A stretch of DNA of 64,000 bases from Crocodylus rhombifer. Its lineage: Eukaryota > Chordata > Crocodylia > Crocodylidae. Position numbers and translations under genes: made by a program. This document shows, piece after piece, positions 13,499-25,500 of this stretch (positions within the stretch are counted from its first letter, which is position 1; each line of letters starts with the position of its first letter). The stretch is from assembly GCA_038503035.1 (NCBI GenBank), contig JAVSML010000048.1, positions 560,541-624,540 on the forward strand, given 5' to 3'. The notes under the pieces were generated by a model. That model saw nothing but the letters and a program-made list of their open reading frames with translations, did no database searches and had not been told where the DNA came from.

Positions 13499-14345
13499 AT
13501 CCATAGATGTTAGGGGCTGGAAGGGACCTCAGAAGATCATTGGGTCCAGTCCCCTGCACCAAGCAGGAAAAATAACTGGGGTCAGATGACCCCAGCAAGG
13601 TGACTCGAGTCTCCTCTTGAAGATTTCGAGGGTGGAGAGAGCATATTCCAGAGTCTGGATACCCTGACTGTCAAGAAGTTTTTCCTAATGTTGAGCCTGA
13701 ATTGATCTAGGAGTTTGTAGCCATTACTCCTGGTTTTCCTCTTGGGTGCCCTGGTGAACAGTTGCTCACCAAGCTCTTGCTGTGCTCCCCTAGTGTAGCG
13801 GTAAGCTGCTACCAGGTCCCCTCTCAGCCTTTTCCTCAGGCTGAAGAGTCCCAGGTCCCTCAGCCTTTCCTCGTAGCCTTCTGAGACGCCGATCATACGG
13901 GTGGCTCTTCTTTGGACTCTCTCAAGTTTGTCCACATCCTTGTTCAAGTGCAGCACACAGAAACTGGACACAGCAATCCAGCTGAGGTCTCACCAGTGCG
14001 GAGTAGAGCAGAAGAATCACACTTCTGTCTTAGCTGGAGATGCATCAGTTGATGCACGCCAGAGTATTATCTGCCGTATTGGCTACATCATCACACTGAT
14101 GGCTCACATTCATATTGTGGTCTGTTATTACCCCCAGGTCCGTTTCAGTGGTGGTCCTGGTCAGTTCGGTGCCGCTGAATCTGTACGTGTGCTGGGGGTC
14201 GCTTGTCCCGAGGCGGGGCACTTCACATTTCTCAGTGCTGAACTTCATCAGGTTCTGACCCACCTATCTAGGCCCGCCTGTATCTGCGGCCTATCTTCCA
14301 GTGTGCCTACGCTCCCCCTAACTTGGCGTCCTCTGTGAACTCGGC
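13499..14345 (-). mobile_element. CR1 LINE fragment (RT C-terminal part and 3' UTR), antisense
   Basis: Read on the minus strand, this encodes degraded pieces of the CR1 reverse transcriptase C-terminus, including [13 protein letters not shown] and EERLRDLGLFSLRKRLRGDL, followed by the 3' UTR block whose plus-strand copy is ggctggaagggacctcagaa at 13518. An upstream RT piece (TETDLGVITD) is near 14130-14150. It is 5' truncated and frameshifted, hence dead. It lies about 0.6 kb upstream of the CLK4 promoter. The large open frames in this block belong to the LINE. Confidence 0.85.
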
Positions 14346-14619
14346 CAGCAGCAATCAAGCAATGGTTTCTCCAGCAAAGGCTGCGTGCACAGAGTACACT
14401 ACTCCCTGCCCTCCTCAGAGGAGTTGGCTAGCGAGCACCAGAGCCAGAAAAGGACCGAGGTGCTGAAGCTGCCTAGTGGTGATCACGGTCTGCAATGACA
14501 CAGATGCTGAGGCTCTGAGGAAAGCAAGGCCCAAAACCAGCAGCCTGGGCCTTCAGAGGGACTTGAGGACTTGCCTTCACCATGCCCCTGCCCTGATATG
14601 GCCCTTTGGTACAAGGCCT

Positions 14620-14631
14620 GGGGGGGGGGGG
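14620..14631 (+). repeat. Poly-G tract
   Basis: Twelve consecutive G at the upstream shoulder of the CLK4 CpG island. It may form a G-quadruplex with neighbouring G runs. Confidence 0.7.
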
Positions 14632-14902
14632 GTCCCAAGCACTATAGCAGCCACCTCCCTCGCCCCAGACTACCCTCCGCTTGCCGGGAGGAGAGGAGAC
14701 TCACTCAGGGGACCACAACCACCCCAACGGCCCAGACCGCTTAGCCCCGCCCACAGCAGGGGGCGGAGCTGGTCCTGCCCGCCCCTATCAAGGAGCCTGA
14801 GTCTTCCCCGGCGGCGGTGGATGGGATTGTGCGCGCTGTGTGCGTGTGGCGTCACTCCGCAGGGCGGGCGGTGGTAGACGGGCCACGCACGGCGCGTGTA
14901 TG

Positions 14903-14910
14903 TGACGTCA
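14903..14910. promoter_or_regulatory. Consensus CRE (CREB/ATF site)
   Basis: Full palindrome TGACGTCA just upstream of the predicted CLK4 first exon, a position where functional CREs are common. A half-site-like gacgtta follows at 15165. Confidence 0.6.
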
Positions 14911-14929
14911 GCACGCAGAGCAGAAGGCG

Positions 14930-15022
14930 GTGGAGGAGGAAGCCAGGTAGGGTCTTGGTTGCCATTTTGTGCGGGTACGTGAGGCGGGAAGGGACGGCTC
15001 TCTTTGCGGCTTTCCGACAGCC
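14930..15022 (+). other. CLK4: CLK4 exon 1 (5' UTR, start approximate)
   Basis: A GC-rich leader contains no ATG and ends in a strong donor, cc|gtaagt, at 15022/15023. Spliced to 18233 it gives ...gacagcc|ATGC, with G at -3, a reasonable initiation context made by the splice junction. The 5' end is a guess from promoter sites. Confidence 0.55.
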
Positions 15023-15832
15023 GTAAGTGTCGGGAGCGTGTCGGGGAGCCTGGGCCCGCGGGGGTGGGTGCGGGGTGCAGGGCCCTTCCCTCAGCCGCCA
15101 GCGCGGGTTTAGTCCTTGCCTCGTAGCCGCGGCCTGGTGGGGGCGGGGACCCTCCGCGGGCGTTTGACGTTACAGCCCAGGGGTGTGAATCAAGAGAAAG
15201 CAGACGGGCAGAGGGGATCTCTTATTCTCCCAACACTGTTTTTTGAAAAAAATGAATAAAAATAGTATTCTTTAATGGCAAGTGCTCGGGTCTCCGAAAT
15301 AAAGAGAAATCGGGTTTCAGGTGGTGGGACAAGCAGAGAAAACTCGAGGCTGGAGAAAGGGGAAATGTTTTCAAGTACGTAGGCTTGGCACGCATCGTCG
15401 GAACTGTGTTTCCTGCCGAGCTGGTGATTTTTAGGCTGGCTTTTTGCACCTTTCAGACACCGAGTTGTAGTGTCCCGTAGCGCTGTCTTACAGGTGGGAA
15501 ATGCCACCGAGGGGTCCATCTGTTTGGTAAGAAATTGGGCCTGGAGGGATATTCTTACTGCATTAAGTGCCATAAATTTTAGAGTTAAATCGATCCTGTG
15601 TCTGTGTTCATTTGGTCTGTCTGTAGGACAGCTAACTACCTGGCACGGTTTTGGGGTTAGTTTCTGAAACGAAAGATGCTTTGCTTCTGCAGTACGCTCT
15701 TGCTGTTTTTCAACTCGTTCTTTACTTAAACTTCAGTTTGTTTACCTGTTGAACGTACTAATTACAGCATGTATTTTAGTTTATCCATGTTTTTAAATAT
15801 CTCTTGTGAAGAAATTTACAGGTGTTTGAAGG

Positions 15833-16120
15833 CAGCGGTTCCCAACCTTTTTAGACCGCGGACCGGCAAACGACGGGCCAGCAAACTGCAGACCGGGCAT
15901 GTTGTGGACCGGCAGCCAACCTGTTTTAATACTGACTATAAAAATACTGCAGACCAGCAGCCAACCCTTTTTTATGTTGAGTATAAAAACCATTGCAGAT
16001 TTTATGCTAAGTATAAAAAAGGGTTGGCTGCCAGTCTCCGCAGTATGCTGGTCACTTTGGGCTTCTGGTTAGGCAGCCAACCATTCGTGGCCTGGGCCTT
16101 GGGAATCTCTATTTTTAAAG
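15833..16120. mobile_element. hAT-like non-autonomous element with internal inverted repeat
   Basis: It opens with gcggttcccaaccttttt, the terminal motif typical of Charlie-like hAT elements. Inside are inverted copies of an about 45-bp unit (about 15945-15985 and 16005-16055) centred on the cagccaaccctttttt block. The right boundary is unclear and no target duplication was found. Confidence 0.45.
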
Positions 16121-17884
16121 GGTTTCGTTTTATTCTACCACAGTGCTTAAGAGCAGTAATTCAGTCTACTGCTGTCCTCATTTTGGGCAGAGCAGCCAAA
16201 TTGTAAAGCATTTGCTTAATTGCATGCTTAGCGGGATCTCAGACTGATTACCCATCATGCTTCTGCAGAGCTCTGTAATCAGGCTCTGTGTGCACAGTGT
16301 GATTCTTAGGAGAACTCGATTCTGACTGTTGACTTGAGATTTGCAAAGTAAATCTGTAATAGTTAAAGTTACTAAACTGCAATAGTTTAAGGTAGTGTTC
16401 GGATAAAGCAAGTATAGTGTTTGCATCAGAGAGAAATAGATTCAGCTTCTGGTGAAATGACACTTGCTGTGAGAGAATTTGGGAGCCCTCAAGACTTCTA
16501 GTAAGAGAAGCTGCATAAGCCATAATATGTTCCTAAAAGAATTACAGCAATAGGTTGTGCTGCCACCGTCCCTTATGTTGCCTCATCCTTGGTCATTGGC
16601 AGAGTGATCGTTTGCAAACTCTTCTCATGTACAGTGAGTCTTTGTTCAGTTGGATTTCTGGAGTCTGACTGGAAGCATCCTCACAGGTTTTCCCCATTTT
16701 TAGTGAGCAGACACCTTCAGTAATCACATGGGCTTTTTTCAGTTTGAGGTGTCACTTGAGACAAATTTCCCTGTAACTTTAGGATGCAATGAGATTTTGA
16801 AGACGGTTAAGTTAGAATGCTATTTCCTAATTTATGTTCCCTTGTAACAAAATGAAGCAAAGATGGGGTGAGAGAGGTTCTACCATGTAGTTAAATTTGA
16901 AGAAATAAGGGAATATCGAGGAAAGAGAAAACAGAACAGTAACTTGCAGAAATGCTTATTTTATATTTTACGTTTATTCAATCCAGAGGACGTTGCAGCT
17001 AAATATAACCCTCCCCCTCCCCACCTTCTCCACCCCCAAATTAATTTCTACTGATTCTGATTCTCAAAAGTACAATGCTTTCACAGCCTCTTATGTTATG
17101 GGTAAATACCATTTTCTTTTGATGCTGAATATTTTCTGTCAGTTCAAACTTCAGAGGAATATCAGACTTGCAGCACTGGCCCTCATTCCTTCATCCAGTA
17201 TTTAAAACAAGACTGGCTAAAATCTAATCAGTCTGGAAATTGTTGCATCTTAAATATCTATGTTAACACCCCTGCTGTGTAGTGAAGCCATTTTCTATAG
17301 GATTCCTTTATATGTCAGATGTCAGCTTATCTGTTACTCAGTATTCTGTTAATAGTTTTCTGCCTGCAGTTTTGCAGATAGTGAGTATTACAAATTTGGT
17401 TTTCCATGGGGGCTTCACTATTCACTGTTTTTCATAAGAGATGTAGAGTATTAGACTTGTTTAAATAATGTATTAGTATTCTAAATTGTCATTTAGGAGC
17501 TTCCTATAGTAACAGTGCCTTTATTGTATACCTGAAATCTCTTAGTATTACATGCATTGAAAAGAGCCCAGTTTTATTTAAAGGTGTTTTGCCATATCTG
17601 TTGTATAAACATTTTGGTTTCTCTAGTACCTAGTGGTACATACGTGGAGTCACAGAAACCAGTGGGGGCTTTCTGGAGCAGCAGGCACGCACACTAACAA
17701 ATCTCAGTACATTGTACCATTAGTCTGAAACAGTTTTTATACCTTAACAGCACTGTGAATGGTTACTGTAATCAGCTTTTCTTCATTTACTAACGCTGAC
17801 ATGGGTGGGATGTGTAAAATATTTTCAAAAGGACAAACGAGAGTTACTAACTTCACCTTAGTGTGTACTATAGTAGTGAGGGGG

Positions 17885-18188
17885 TCCAGCCTTTTTGGCG
17901 GGTGTGCTGCAAATTAGTCCTGCCCCCTGCTCCCCACAAGTGCCAGTGATCTGTCCTCTGCCCAGTCTGCTGCCTGCTTTCTGCTACCTATTCTGTGCTC
18001 CCTGCCTGATCTCCACCCCCGCTTTCTGTTTCCTGTCCTGTGATCCCTGCCTGATCTTTGCTCTGCTTTCTGCTTCTTGCCCTATCTGTGGCTCTGCTGC
18101 CTATTCTTTCCATTGTCTATTGTACCCCATGCCACAAAGAGGGTGCCTGTGCCACTTGTGACACGCTTGCTATGGATTGACCACCCCT
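17885..18188. mobile_element. hAT-like MITE immediately upstream of CLK4 exon 2
   Basis: The left end (ggggtccagcctttttggc) and the right end (ggattgaccacccctg) are degenerate inverted versions of the hAT terminus CAGGGGTGGYCAACC. The interior is a CT-rich quasi-repeat of tgctttctgcttcctgccc type. It ends about 45 bp before the exon 2 acceptor. The target duplication is not clear. Confidence 0.45.
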
Positions 18189-18232
18189 GTACTAGAGCGT
18201 AAAACTTTTTTCCCTATTATGTTTTCCAATAG

Positions 18233-18384
18233 ATGCAGCACTCGAAACGAACTCACTGTCCTGAATGGGATAATGAAAGGAGCTGGGATGAAGGAAAGCA
18301 CAGCAGCAGCCATAAACGAAGGAGGAGGTCCCGCAGCAGTGCACAAGAAAGCAAACATTATAAATCACACGAAACTTCAGACAG
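18233..18384 (+). CDS. CLK4: CLK4 coding exon 2 (residues 1-50 and part of 51)
   Basis: The acceptor ttccaatag is directly followed by the start ATG. The exon encodes [13 protein letters not shown] and an arginine/serine-rich run. The donor is ag|gtaaaa. It ends two bases into codon 51. Confidence 0.93.
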
Positions 18385-19539
18385 GTAAAAGGCTCTACAT
18401 TGAAAGCACTGATATCTCTAGTTGTGAATTAAAATAGTTTTTTATTTAATTTTAAATTTCAGATTTGAACATGTGATACAGCTTTCTGCAAGAGATGCAT
18501 CTCCTTCAAGTGGGAAACCAAACTCAGTTCTTTTTAAGATTGTGTTGTTTCTCATCTAAAATGTCAGAGAGACAGGTGTACAATTGCATGAAGGTGGTTA
18601 TCTGCTCCCTCTGTAGCGTTCACGGCTCTTTGCTGGGAAAAAGTCTTGAAACAGAAATTTAATTTTGTGTTACTAGTGTGTTAATGCAGGCATTAATACA
18701 GGCCTAATTCCCTTCCAGTTTTCAAGGTGGAAAATTGGCTTGCAGCTTTTTTTTCTCTTCTTTTAAATAATTGTCTGTTTAAGGAAGGGTGGGGGGGTCA
18801 AGGACCAAGGACCATGTAATTTCTGTATGTTTTGGAGATAACTTGAGCTAAAGTAGTGTTATGAAAGATAGTTGTATTGGGAAATAGTTCTCACTTTTGG
18901 GTCTTTATCTCGTATTATTTGTTCAGGTTACTGTGCTGTTACAGTTTGTATTAACAGTAATGCATCTGAGATGTACTATTTAAATATCTCCACTGTGTAA
19001 GCTTGCTTGTAAATGCCTACCTATTTCTTTGTGGAGAGGTGTGTCAAGACAGGATTGTCAGTGTAAAGAAAGATGCCATATCATTTACAGTTAGCCTTAG
19101 TAGTGCAGACCAAATCAGTTGTCTTGTTGGCATGCAGGTATTTTTAAAGTGGAGACAATTCACTTTAAATATATTTTCAGTCATTATTTGGACGATAGAT
19201 CCATAAATGAGAGAGACCGTCATGACAGGAAATACATTGAAGAATACAGAAATGACTTCTGTGAAGTATATGACCACAGGCGTTATCACAGAGACAATGA
19301 AAAGAGTCACCATCATCACTATAGCAAATCCTCTGGCCGGAGCAGAAAAAGTAGTCATAAAAAGAAGCATAAGAGACATCATTGCTCCAGTCACCATTCG
19401 CATTCGGTATGAGTAATTTTTAACTTTATTATTACCAGGCTAGTGGTAATAGACCACTATTGAGTGCTAGAACTTCAATTCATGAATATAAGAGCCTAAG
19501 GAAATTTGTCTTTTGTAAATAAAAGATTCCTAGCATTCT

Positions 19540-19575
<36 letters not shown>

Positions 19576-22500
19576 GATGTTTCTAGATAAAACTTTAGAA
19601 TACTATACTAGGGGGGAAAATTATAATTGGAACTGGTTATTTTATAGTGTTTCACTGGACAGTGTAAGGTAGTTGGTAATTAAATCACTGACATTATCCT
19701 TTTAAATTATTGCCTGGAAGTACATGTCTGTTGACCATTATTCTGTGTGACAGCGCAACTATCCCAGCTGTTTCACCATGTTAATAAATTAAGTTTCATA
19801 GCTAGCTAGAGTTGCCACCCAAATCCATTGCTAATGATAATTAAAAATATTTAGCTTTTTTATTTAAATGTAAATGCTTATACATGAGCATGTAATTTGA
19901 GGTCTGTCATGTGTTGACAGCGAGACACTTCAGTTCCACACAGCTCTCTGCAAATATCTGATCATTGATAATGGCAGCTGAATGTTTTATTGAAGATCAG
20001 ATGAGCTTCCTGTCTGCATACTAGCAGGGCATACCATCTGAAATTTTCTCTACCAGCATGATGCCTGATGAAATTTAGTTGTATTTATATACAAAGTAAT
20101 GCAAATTTACCCCAGTCATTCAGTAGAAGTAGAATGATGCATTAGATTAGACATTGCTGTTCAAGAACTTTTTTGAGTAACTTCTTTGCTCTAAATATGA
20201 CGGAAGTAATATTGCTTGATAAATTCTTTTACTTAGATGACTTCAGTTATTTAAAAACTTTGGTCAGTCAAGAAATTCTCACCTGGCTATAAGATTTATA
20301 TATATGAATAAACATTAACTTTTGCTATTTTATATTAAGTTATTAGAAAATAATGATATTGCAGTCTTAATATCAGTCTTCAGCTAAACCAGTGTTTGAG
20401 AGACAAAATTGTGTTGTTTTTTCTGTTGCCTTATCACTTTCAGTATTTATCTGAAAATCTGTTCCTTGCCATGTTTTTCTTCTGTAACATAAACTGTGCC
20501 CTGTGAATTTCTGGGGACTGAATTTGAAATTGCTCCTGCCAACTGTTCGTGGCCTGGTGCGTAACTGAATGCCTGAATATCTCCCTGCTGAATGAATTGC
20601 GTATTCTGCCCTGAATTCACTCTGATATATTGATTGGCTGGACGATCTTGGTGCCGTTTCCAGAAGAGTCACCGAAGGAAAAGATCCAGGAGTGTAGAGG
20701 ATGATGAGGAGGGTCACCTGATCTGTGAAAGTGGAGACGTACTAAGAGCAAGATGTATAGAACATTTTTCAACACTTTTTAAAAAAACTTTTCAGCAAAA
20801 AAATCTGTTTAGAATAGTATGTCAGGAGGGGGGCTAAGGAAATCTTCATTGCTCTTTTTGTTCTGTTTTTTGTGCTTTTTTTTGTTCTTTTGCATATCTT
20901 CTTTTCTGTAGAATTTAAATACTGTTGTTCCAAAGTAGTAAATGAAGCTTGAGATTAGAACAAGAGATAGTTGTTAGCTAATTTTTTCATGACACCTGTC
21001 CAATAAAATAACACATTCAGATGTTGAGATTTAAAGTAATTATGCTTTTAAAATGGCACATTTTTTAAAAACCTACTTTGATAGCATTCATCACTATTTG
21101 AGTAAAGCAGTAACTAATCTGACTTTTTTCTTTGTTCTTTTTAGATGAAATTGTTGATACTTTAGGGGAAGGAGCATTTGGCAAAGTAGTGGAGTGCATT
21201 GATCACCATATGTAAGTATACTTATCATCTTTGTAAGCATACTGTTACAGTAAAACTTTTTTATTTGGAATATGAAAAGATAGGCCAGGTATTATTTCTT
21301 TCCTGTAATACAGGACTTCAGATAAAATATAAGCTGTTGCGGTATATAAGTAGAAAAAAAATCATTGCACTTTTCAATGTTGAGAAGACATAATAAACTT
21401 GGATGTGTGTTTTATTGTTTCAAAATAATGTAACTTCAAGTACTGCATCTGTTTGTCAGATTCCCGTATCAGTTTGTAAGGTTCTTCATCCGTATAGGCC
21501 TATCTTTCAGTATTTTTCTTTCTCCTGTTGCTGTATAAAAACCCATGCAAACAGGGCACTGTCAACAGGTGGGAAACAGTGATACTATACAGATATTTAA
21601 CTACATGATAGCCCAACGTTAATTGTTGGGTAGCTGGTATTATTGCCTCTTTGTTGATGGCACAGCTACAGTGTGTGAGGGGTCCAGTCCTCTATTTGGC
21701 CCCTACAATTCATGTTGAAGTCTTTAGGAGTTCATGGGTATAGAGAGAATACAAAACTGTACGTGGAGAAATTTACTTACAGAAGACCACACACTGAATC
21801 ATTGGCAGAGCGAATTTAAAGCTACTGCTTGGAATTAGAAATTGACGCTTCTGGCTTTTAATAATTTTCTTCTGTCTACTTGACTCCTTTTTAACTTTTG
21901 TATTTTTAAAAGGCCTATTTTGAATGAACAGCAATCCATTATACGTTTTTTTACGTATGTAGATCTGTCGGTTCACAAGAGTGGGGAAATATTAAAAATC
22001 TAAGGGTAAGCTGTGTTTGAAATTGTAAAAAATATTTTCCTTGGTTCCAGCAGGAATGTTGGAAACACAGCAAAATAGTAGTGTGAGGTGCTGAGAAATT
22101 TGCCATTTTTGTAGTACTTGTGTGTTCTTTTCAGTGAGGGCCCTGTTAACTGTTGTGGAAGACTAACCTATCCTGTGCCTTACAGGGGATATGGCCTTGC
22201 CTCCAACTGAAAACTGCAGTTAATGGAAAACACAGCTGCTGGTCTTTTAATGGCATCTGGTTAATACATTTATAATGCCAGTCGGTCCCTTAACAAGTAC
22301 TAAAATCAAATGCCCCTAAAACCTAACTTGCAGTTCTCTTGTGCCTGCAGTTTTTGAAAGTGCCTTTGAATCAAAGTGCATTAGAATTTTACAGGAGTAT
22401 AGAGTGTATACTTTTGAGAACTAATACAGTACAGTTGTAATGTTTCACTTTTTATTTTCAAGGAGAGGAATGCATGTAGCTGTTAAAATTGTGAAAAATG

Positions 22501-25500
22501 TTAGTAGATACCGTGAAGCAGCCCGCTCAGAAATACAGGTGTTGGAACATTTAAACAGCATGGATCCAAGCAGCACATTGTAAGTGTAAAAGTGGACTAC
22601 AAGTCACTGTCTTAAGTATTTGAAGAAAGAGACTATTTTACACGTTAACTGTGTTTCACTGTTTTTTCTTTATTTAAGCCGCTGTGTCCAGATGCTTGAA
22701 TGGTTTGATCATCACGGTCATGTTTGCATTGTTTTTGAGCTGCTGGGACTTAGTACCTATGACTTTATTAAAGAAAACAGCTTTTTGCCATTTCGTATTG
22801 ATGACATAAGACATATGGCATATCAGATATGTCAATCTATAAATTGTAAGTAAACTGATATCTTCATAATGCGTGCTCTAAAATTTTGAGAAAATAGTTT
22901 ATTAAATCAAGATTTCTGTTTTGTTTTTAGTTTTACATCATAATAAGTTGACTCACACAGATCTGAAGCCTGAAAATATTTTGTTTGTGCATTCAGATTA
23001 TATAGTAAAGTACAACGCTAAGATGGTAAGTTTACATATTTTTTGGCAGCTCCTATTGGCCTGTTCTTATACTGTTTATTTTTATTTGGTCTGTCTTAAA
23101 TGGTAGCTTGTCAAATATGAAAATATGTGATAAAGAGTTGCCTTACCTAGGTTAGTCAGCTGTTCCTCAAGCTGCATTATTCTTTTGCTGACCTTATAAA
23201 ATTGCTTGGATTTTAAATGACTGGTCTTCAAGGCAGAACTATATCACACAGTAGTAGAACAGGGCCTGTGTTGCTTTCCTAAGTTTTGGCATTTCATAGA
23301 AAGTTTAAGTTGACCCTGTGAGTCTTCTGAAATTCCAACAAATGAAGCCAAACCATAGAAATATAGTTTGGATTTGTGTACTTCATAAACCATATCAAGC
23401 AATCATCCTGCACTAAATCTAACTAAGATTCCAGTCCTAATACCAAGATACTGTTAGCTGAAGGAAAATATTGTCAATAAAAATACTTGAGACATCCGTG
23501 TGCATGTGGACGTGCACGTATAAGCTCAGGACAGAACAGCTTGCATTTTCTGTTTTTTCCCCCAGGGTTGGTCATTATTTCATGATATCTTGCAGGTATT
23601 TTAAAATGATATATGTATATACTATTTTTTTTCTGAACATCAGCTGCTTCCTCTGATTTTTTTTTTTTTTTTTTTTTTAACAGAAGCGAGATGAACGAAC
23701 ACTAAAAAATACAGATATCAAAGTTGTTGATTTTGGAAGTGCAACTTTTGACGATGAGCATCACAGTACATTAGTGTCTACGAGACATTACAGAGCTCCT
23801 GAGGTTATTTTAGGTCAGTAGTCTTTGATGCATCCTGATAGATAGGACTTTGTGTGTTAATTACCATTCAGTTGAAAGCTCCATCACACTTCATAATATG
23901 CACTGATTACTTTCTGATAGTCATGGTAATTCAGTGCACAGTTCTTTCTGCTATTACTAGACAGTTTGTGATGCTGAGTTATGGATGGGAACCTACACAA
24001 AGTATGCTTTATTAAAAACGTCACTAAAATATTTAGAAAATAAAATCTTATATTTATTTTTTATATTATAAAATGGCTTCAGAGGGGAGAGAAGTTTTAG
24101 AGACAGATGAATTGGAATTAAGCAAACAACTAGTGGTGGCTGATCGGTGAATTATCAACTTTCAGCTTAAGCTAAAATATTTTAAATATACTGTGGTTTT
24201 CTTTTTGTCTTTGTAGCATTGGGATGGTCCCAGCCCTGTGATGTTTGGAGTATAGGTTGCATTCTAATTGAATATTACCTGGGTTTTACAGTATTCCAGG
24301 TAGGTATCTAGAGCAAAGTAGACCATTTTGTTACTGACTCCTGACTTGATCTTCCTAATCTTCCTAAGACTCCTACTTACAAGACGGTAACAGTTAAAAG
24401 CAAACTGTTTGTGATTTTAAATATTATAGTTGATATTGTAAATGGAATACATTTTATCTAAGGTAACATGCTTTCCTTATAAGTCTTTAAAACTCGTAGA
24501 ATTTAGCTAAGAAAATGATACAAGCTGTTACCTAATTTATTTATAGTTTTTGGCAGTCTGAAGGCAGGGATAGAGCAGAAATAAGTTCTGGTAGTCTATT
24601 TAGCAGAAATAGGTACTGCTAAACATGCAGAAACGAATGAGTGAATTTAACATGCTGAGTTGTATGAAAAAGTTGGCCTTTCATTGACCAAAGAGTGTTG
24701 TACAACTGAATTGGCATTTATATGAAAAAGTTTCCTGTCCTTTTAAGGAACATTGGGTGGTCCCTGTGGCTGAGAAGAATACATTAATGGCTAGAAAATG
24801 AGTTGAATGAATATGTCCATTGTTAAAATCACAATTTTGAAGGATTTTTGGCAAGTTGCTTCTTCTGTTTGTCTCTGAAAATACGGTAAACTGATTGTTA
24901 GTAAAGGTATTTGAGCTCCTTAGATTAGCTGCTTTCAGAGTTGCTTAGTGCAGTTTTTTTTTTTTAAAAGTTGCTGTCTATCTTTAAAATCTTGCTGCTG
25001 TAAGTGTACATGAGCAATTTTATAAACCATAAGTTTGTCTAGGAAAAAATACTGAAAACTAAAAATCACGTCATGTTCTTAAGAACTGGCCCTGTCATTT
25101 TTTTTTGAGGAGACCATTCCTGCCCTGGGAAGTATAGTATATTCCCAGCATGGTTTTGTTTTTGCTTATTATTCATAATAGTAGTAATAGCAATATAGAG
25201 GAGTAATTCTTTAAGATTCTGTATGCCTCTTACAATGTAGACTAAATATCATTAATGGATGTACAGGGCAAACAGCATGTAAGTCTCAATAAGTCTTTCT
25301 TTTTACAGACACATGATAGTAAAGAACACCTAGCAATGATGGAGCGAATATTAGGGCCTCTACCTACTCACATGATCAAGAAATCAAGGTAAAGTCTTTA
25401 TAGGGAGAGCTAATAGCAACCCCTGTCTAGTTTTCCTAATGTTTCTGTTGTTAAAAAAATAAATCGTGCATCTCGGAACTCTAAAATGTCTTTTGTTTGT

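Larger units (their letters stand above)
14690..15180 (+). promoter_or_regulatory. CLK4: CLK4 CpG-island promoter
   Basis: A GC- and CpG-rich block is flanked by AT-rich DNA. Visible sites are Sp1-type GC boxes (CCCCGCCCAC at 14745, gggggcgga near 14759), a CTCF-like cagcagggggcgg in the same place, a perfect cAMP-response element TGACGTCA at 14903-14910 and a YY1-like gccatttt at 14961. There is no TATA box, which is usual for a housekeeping kinase. Initiation is most likely between the CRE and exon 1, about 14915-14960. This is inferred from the donor splice site at 15023, not from transcripts. Confidence 0.75.
15023..18232 (+). other. CLK4: CLK4 intron 1
   Basis: GT-AG intron in the 5' UTR. 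It holds two hAT-like non-autonomous elements (about 15835-16120 and 17885-18188). No coding exon was seen; the open frames near 15190-15670 and 16180-16520 lack domains. Confidence 0.7.

Noticed and set aside
13125..14338. Open frames of 100-157 codons on both strands
   Set aside because: The sequence is CR1 LINE reverse-transcriptase remnant and its 3' UTR, not a host gene.
17895..18161. 88-codon Cys/Pro-rich frame
   Set aside because: It lies wholly inside the CT-rich interior of a hAT-like element.
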